This document shows positions 59,930-64,000 of a stretch of DNA of 64,000 bases, piece after piece. The position numbers and the translations under genes were made by a program. The first letter of the stretch is position 1. Each line of letters opens with the position of its first letter. Origin of the DNA: Sandaracinus amylolyticus (GTDB taxonomy: Bacteria; Myxococcota_A; Polyangia; Polyangiales; Sandaracinaceae); NCBI RefSeq assembly GCF_000737325.1, contig NZ_CP011125.1, positions 2,852,001 through 2,916,000 on the forward strand, given 5' to 3'. The notes below the pieces were generated by a model. That model ran no database searches, was not told where the DNA came from, and saw only the letters and a program-made list of their open reading frames with translations.

Positions 59930-62620
59930 ATGGCTCGTACAGAACGCCTCGTCCTCGTCGACGGCAGCTGGCTCGTCTTCCGCGCCTTCTTCGGCCTCCC
60001 GTCCAATCTCGCGACGCGCACCGGGCTCCACACCAACGCGACCTTCGGGTTCGCGACGATGTTCCGGAAGCTCTTCTCGGGACGCATGCCCGATCGCGGC
60101 GCCGTGGTGTTCGACGCGCCCGGCGCGACGGTGCGCGAGGAGAAGTTCCCCCAGTACAAGGCGCAGCGTCCGCCGATCGCGGGCGAGCTGCGCGAGCAGC
60201 TGGCGTGGATCGATCGCGTCGTCTCCGCGAACCACTTCCCGATGCTGCGCGTGCCCGGCTACGAGGCCGACGACGTCATCGCGACGCTCGCGAAGCGCGG
60301 GCTCGAGATGGGCATGGAGGTCGTGATCGTCGCGGGCGACAAGGACCTCGCCCAGATGGTGCGCGACGGGATCCGCATGCAGGACACGATGAAGGACGTC
60401 GTCTACGACGCCGAGCTCGTGCGGAAGAAGTGGGGCGTGCCCCCGCAGCGCATCCCCGACCTGCTCGCGCTGATGGGCGACAACGTCGACAACATCCCGG
60501 GCGTGCCCGGGATCGGTCAGAAGGGCGCGGCGACGCTGCTCGAGACCTACGGGTCGCTCGACGGGATCCTCGCGAACGTCGAGCAGCTGAAGGGCAAGCA
60601 GAAGGCCGCGCTGATCGAGCACGCCGAGGAGGTGAAGCTCTATCGCGAGCTCGCGACGATCGATCCCGACGTGCCGCTCGACGTGTCGCTCGACGCGCTG
60701 ATCATCGCGCCGCCCGATCGCACCGAGCTCGACGCGCTCTACCGCGAGCTCGAGTTCTACTCGCTGCTCTCGGGCGGCGACGAGGCGCGCGCGAGCGACA
60801 CCACGACGAGCGCGGTGCGCTGCCTCGGGACGATCGACGCGGCGCGCGCCGCGATGGACGCGCTGCCGCGCGATCGGGACGTCGCGGTGGTGCCGGTGTT
60901 CGAGCCGATCGCGCACGTCGTGCGCGGCGATCTCGTGGGCATCGCGTTCGGCGCGACCGCGGGCGATCCGTTCTATCTGCCGCTGACCGGGCAGGGCGAC
61001 TGCCTCGGCGACGAAGGGCTCGCGCTGGTGCGCGCGTTCTTCGAGGACGCGTCGCGCCCCAAGGCGGTGCACGACGCGAAGCAGCTCGAGATCCTGCTGC
61101 GCCGCGCGTTTGGTCCGAGCGAGGACGACATCACGCTGCGCGGCGACGTGTTCGACACGATGCTCGCGTCGTTCCTCGTCGAGCCGAACAAGTGCATCCC
61201 GCACCGGCTCGATCAGGTCGCGAAGGAGTACGTGCAGCGCGGCGTGCCGCCGCTGAAGTCGCTGGTCGGCAGCGGGCAGAAGGAGCGCAAGCCGAGCGAG
61301 GCGACCTGCGAGGAAGCCGCGTCGTGGGCGGGACAGCTCGCCGACGTGGTGCTCGCGCTCGCGCCGGTGCTGCGCGAGCGGCTCGAGAAAGAAGGACAAC
61401 GCGGCGTGTACGACGGCGTGGAGCGCCCGCTCTCGAGCGTGCTCGCGTCGATGGAGATCGCGGGCATCCGCGTCGACCAGGACGACCTCGGCGCGATGAG
61501 CGAGGAGTTCAAGGCGCGCAAGGCCGAGATCGAGCAGCGCATCTACGCGCTCGCGGGTCGCGAGTTCAACATCGGCTCGACGAAGCAGCTCGCGGACGTG
61601 CTCTTCGAGGAGCTGAAGCTGCCCGTCGTGAAGAAGACGAAGACCGGGTACAGCACCGACGCCGAGGTGCTCGAGCGGCTCGCGCCGAAGCACGAGATCG
61701 CGCAGCTGATCCTCCAGCAGCGCGAGCTCGCGAAGCTGATCAACACGTACACCGACGTGCTGCGCGAGGCGGTGTCGCCCGAGACGGGGCGCGTGCACGC
61801 GAGCTTCCTGCAGACGACCGGCGTGTCGGGGCGGCTCATCACGACCGATCCCGATCTGCAGCGCACGCCGGTGCGCACGCCCGAGGGCAAGCGCATCCGC
61901 AAGGCGTTCGTCGCGCCCGAAGGCACGGTGCTGATCGCCGCGGACTGGAGCCAGATCGAGCTGCGCGTGCTCGCGCACTTCTCGGACGACGCGCGGCTGC
62001 TCGAGGCGTTCCGCGAGAACCTCGACCTGCATCGCCGCACCGCGTCGCTGCTCTTCTCGGTCGCGCCCGAGGACGTCACGCCCGAGCAGCGCAACACCGG
62101 CAAGACGGTGAACTTCGCGACGATCTACGGGCAGGGCGCGACCGCGCTCGGCCAGATCCTCGGCATCCCGCGCAAGGACGCGCAGCGCTACATCGAGCAG
62201 TACTTCGAGCACTACGCGGGCGTGCGCGCGTGGCTCGATCGCACCATCGCGAGGGCGCACGAGACCGGCTACGTCGAGACGCTGCTCGGTCGGCGCCGCT
62301 ACATCCCGGAGCTGTCGAGCCTGAACTCGACGGATCGCGCGACCGGCGAGCGCATCGCGGCGAACACGCCGATCCAGGGCTCGGCGGCGGACCTCTGCAA
62401 GCTCGCGATGCTCGCGATCGCGCGGCGACTGCCCGAGGTCGCGCCGAGGACGCGCATGCTGCTGCAGGTGCACGACGAGCTCGTGTTCGAGGCGCCGCCC
62501 GCGGAGGTGGAGCTTGCGAGCGAGGTCATCCGTGGCGAGATGCAGCGCCCGTGGTCCGAGCTGCGGGCTCCACTGGTGGTGGAGATCGGCGTCGGGCGGA
62601 GCTGGGGCGAGGCGAAGTAG
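59930..62620 (+). CDS. polA: DNA polymerase I
   Basis: The 896-aa protein has the 5'-nuclease domain (YEADDVIATLA, GDKDLAQMV, MGDNVDNIPGVPGIGQKGA), a degenerate 3'-5' exonuclease-like domain near residues 300-490, and a family A polymerase domain. The last has motif A DWSQIELRVLAH, motif B NTGKTVNFATIYGQG and motif C VHDELVFEAP. Where Escherichia coli Pol I has its exonuclease Asp-Thr-Glu, this protein reads VAVVPVFEPIAH, so proofreading is probably absent. It fills gaps and removes RNA primers in replication and repair. The length fits the family. Confidence 0.95.
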   Translation: MARTERLVLVDGSWLVFRAFFGLPSNLATRTGLHTNATFGFATMFRKLFSGRMPDRGAVVFDAPGATVREEKFPQYKAQRPPIAGELREQLAWIDRVVSANHFPMLRVPGYEADDVIATLAKRGLEMGMEVVIVAGDKDLAQMVRDGIRMQDTMKDVVYDAELVRKKWGVPPQRIPDLLALMGDNVDNIPGVPGIGQKGAATLLETYGSLDGILANVEQLKGKQKAALIEHAEEVKLYRELATIDPDVPLDVSLDALIIAPPDRTELDALYRELEFYSLLSGGDEARASDTTTSAVRCLGTIDAARAAMDALPRDRDVAVVPVFEPIAHVVRGDLVGIAFGATAGDPFYLPLTGQGDCLGDEGLALVRAFFEDASRPKAVHDAKQLEILLRRAFGPSEDDITLRGDVFDTMLASFLVEPNKCIPHRLDQVAKEYVQRGVPPLKSLVGSGQKERKPSEATCEEAASWAGQLADVVLALAPVLRERLEKEGQRGVYDGVERPLSSVLASMEIAGIRVDQDDLGAMSEEFKARKAEIEQRIYALAGREFNIGSTKQLADVLFEELKLPVVKKTKTGYSTDAEVLERLAPKHEIAQLILQQRELAKLINTYTDVLREAVSPETGRVHASFLQTTGVSGRLITTDPDLQRTPVRTPEGKRIRKAFVAPEGTVLIAADWSQIELRVLAHFSDDARLLEAFRENLDLHRRTASLLFSVAPEDVTPEQRNTGKTVNFATIYGQGATALGQILGIPRKDAQRYIEQYFEHYAGVRAWLDRTIARAHETGYVETLLGRRRYIPELSSLNSTDRATGERIAANTPIQGSAADLCKLAMLAIARRLPEVAPRTRMLLQVHDELVFEAPPAEVELASEVIRGEMQRPWSELRAPLVVEIGVGRSWGEAK

Positions 62621-62675
62621 GCGCGCGATCACGGCGCGCGTCGCTCTTCGCGAAGGCCCCACGGGGAGGTCTTGC

Positions 62676-64000
62676 GTGAGAGCCAGAGATTGCTCGTGCT
62701 TCGTCTCGATCCTCGCGGCGATGGCCGCGATCCCCGCGGCCGCGCGCGCCCACGACGTGATGGTCGACGGCAGCCCGGCGGAGTGGTCGTCGCGCACGGT
62801 CCCGACGAACGTCGCGCTCGTGGTGCGCACGATCGATCCGACCGGCGAGCTCGTGTGGAGCGACGCGGCGGGCGACACGCGCACCGATCTGTCGGCGCCG
62901 GGGCCCGAGCTCGCGGCGGATCTGCAGCGGTTCGCGGTGACGAGCTCGGCGAGCGGGCTGCACTTCCTCGTGGTGCTCGGGCCGAGGCCGATCGGCGGGG
63001 ATCCCGCGCAGGTGCAGATCGCGATCGACCTCGATCGCACGAGCGGCAGCGGCGAGGCGAACCTCGGCGGGTTCGCGGACACGACGGTCCCGGCCGACGC
63101 GGAGTGGGAATTCCTGGTCCAGACGCAGCACACCGGCGGCGCTCCGAGCGTGCGCGTGCTGAGCACGGCGTTCGCGCAGGTCGGCACCGGGACGATCGCG
63201 CAGGCGGCGACCGGCGCGATGGAGATCTCGATCCCGTGGGCCGCGCTCTCGCGCACCGGGCCGCCCGCGGTGATGCGCCTGACGGTCGCGACGTTCCGCG
63301 AGGACGCGAGCAACGGCAACACGCGCGCGGTGGGCGATCCGTCGATCTCGAACGCGCTCGACGCGCTGACGAACTACGGCGGGCCGGGGCGCGCGGGGAA
63401 CACGTGGGACGACGTGATGGACGGCGACGTCGATCATCACGTCGACGTGTTCTTCGACACGACGAGCGGCGAGGTGATCGCGCCGCTGCTCGTCGCGCGC
63501 ATCGCGCCGAACACGGCGGGCTCGGCGGAGCCCGACGAGTGGTTCGCGATCCACAACCAGACCGCGTCGGGGCTCTCGCTCGAGGGCGTGAAGGTCGGCG
63601 ACGAGGAGACGATCCGCCCGGGCGCCGGCGCCGAGGGGATGCTGGCGTTCCCGGCGGGCGCGATGATCGCGGCGGGGGACACGATCGTCATCGCGCGGCG
63701 CGCGATGGTGTTCGCGATGAGCTTCGGTGCGTCGCCGGACTACGAGCTCGAGGCGAGCGATCCGGCGGTCCCCGAGCTCACGCCCTATCTCGCGTGGTTC
63801 ACCGGCACGCCGGGACAGGCGGGGCTCGGCAACGGCGGGGACGAGATCCTGATCGTCGACGCGCGCGACACGATCGTCGACGTCGTCACGTGGGGCACGT
63901 CGAGCGCGCTCGGCGTGACCGCGCTCGACCCGGCGCCCGCCGAAGGCCAGGTGGCGATCCGCGGTCCCGCGACGCGCGACACCGACAACGCCGACGCGGA
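62676..64000 (+). CDS. secreted protein with lamin-tail-like domain (3' partial)
   Basis: The frame starts at GTG 62676 with a GGGGAGG ribosome site at 62663-62669 and is open to the window end, so at least 441 residues are visible. A signal peptide (ILAAMAAIPAAARA) precedes a beta-rich domain with HDVMVDGSPAEW near its start and calcium-like Asp-rich turns later. The segment SAEPDEWFAIHNQTASGLSLEGVKVG resembles the lamin-tail (LTD) fold found in secreted bacterial proteins. It is probably surface located; its function cannot be told while the end is missing. Confidence 0.75.
   Translation, partial: MRARDCSCFVSILAAMAAIPAAARAHDVMVDGSPAEWSSRTVPTNVALVVRTIDPTGELVWSDAAGDTRTDLSAPGPELAADLQRFAVTSSASGLHFLVVLGPRPIGGDPAQVQIAIDLDRTSGSGEANLGGFADTTVPADAEWEFLVQTQHTGGAPSVRVLSTAFAQVGTGTIAQAATGAMEISIPWAALSRTGPPAVMRLTVATFREDASNGNTRAVGDPSISNALDALTNYGGPGRAGNTWDDVMDGDVDHHVDVFFDTTSGEVIAPLLVARIAPNTAGSAEPDEWFAIHNQTASGLSLEGVKVGDEETIRPGAGAEGMLAFPAGAMIAAGDTIVIARRAMVFAMSFGASPDYELEASDPAVPELTPYLAWFTGTPGQAGLGNGGDEILIVDARDTIVDVVTWGTSSALGVTALDPAPAEGQVAIRGPATRDTDNADA

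Overview
The window looks like chromosomal DNA of a myxobacterium, probably a Sandaracinaceae/Polyangiales-type member of Myxococcota. The reasons are very high G+C with strong G/C third-position bias, lipoproteins with Asp-Ala-Gly rich linkers, two secreted proteases ending in MYXO-CTERM-like tags (short Cys motif, hydrophobic segment, Arg cluster), Hanks-type Ser/Thr kinases, and two ECF sigma/anti-sigma operons. The taxon is an inference. I found no rRNA, tRNA, insertion sequence, prophage or CRISPR array.

Layout. 1-3.7 kb: an M16 peptidase pair (catalytic subunit cut by the window edge, then an inactive lipoprotein partner) and an SDR dehydrogenase. 3.7-7.2 kb, minus strand: HEAT-like protein, TSUP transporter, SH3-domain lipoprotein and GNAT acetyltransferase. 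7.4-10.4 kb, minus: Ser/Thr kinase coupled to an esterase, then a metallophosphoesterase. 10.4-12.2 kb: DUF1015 protein and a lipoprotein. 12.2-12.6 kb: an array of nested palindromes. 12.6-14.3 kb, minus: dapA-dapB of the lysine/diaminopimelate pathway. 14.5-22.6 kb: a small secreted protein, an anchored protein with three DsbA domains, DUF1801, an M50 protease, an AblB-like acetyltransferase, YbjN, PspA and a membrane protein. 22.6-27 kb: an FmdB zinc ribbon, a lipoprotein, a SpoU methyltransferase and a UvrD/PcrA helicase (minus). 27-30.6 kb: an ECF sigma/anti-sigma/secreted-protein operon and a zinc-ribbon kinase. 30.6-36.7 kb: TrmH, DUF434 with a small partner, PBP1A and an NtrY-like kinase. 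36.7-37.1 kb: an 18-copy array with about 20-bp period. 37.2-43.1 kb: a hypothetical protein, a DUF2490 barrel, a hybrid histidine kinase and a Get3/ArsA-like ATPase pair. 43.1-48.4 kb: an HmuY-like lipoprotein and putative metalloprotease, a divergent subtilisin with a Fur-box-like dyad between, and a primase-like/HAD fusion. 48.5-55.1 kb: a PH-like protein and an operon of ECF sigma, anti-sigma/VWA fusion and a 1029-aa membrane protein. 55.1-59.6 kb: repeat blocks around a four-helix-bundle gene, an Ala/Lys-rich protein, a sulfatase-like lipoprotein and a diacylglycerol-kinase-like enzyme. 59.9-64 kb: DNA polymerase I and a truncated secreted protein with a lamin-tail-like domain.

How the genes work together. 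Many genes touch or overlap by 1-4 bases (GTGA, ATGA or TGATG junctions), which implies translational coupling. Several genes not in operons have a -10-like hexamer only 6-8 bases before the start codon, which suggests leaderless or very short-leader mRNAs. Functional themes are cell-envelope upkeep (PBP1A, PspA, M50, triple DsbA, Get3-like pair), envelope sensing (two ECF systems, NtrY-like and hybrid kinases, two Ser/Thr kinases) and secreted proteolysis. The best candidate for an undescribed system is the HmuY-like/metalloprotease/subtilisin locus under a Fur-like dyad. The primase-HAD fusion and the three types of phased repeat array come next.
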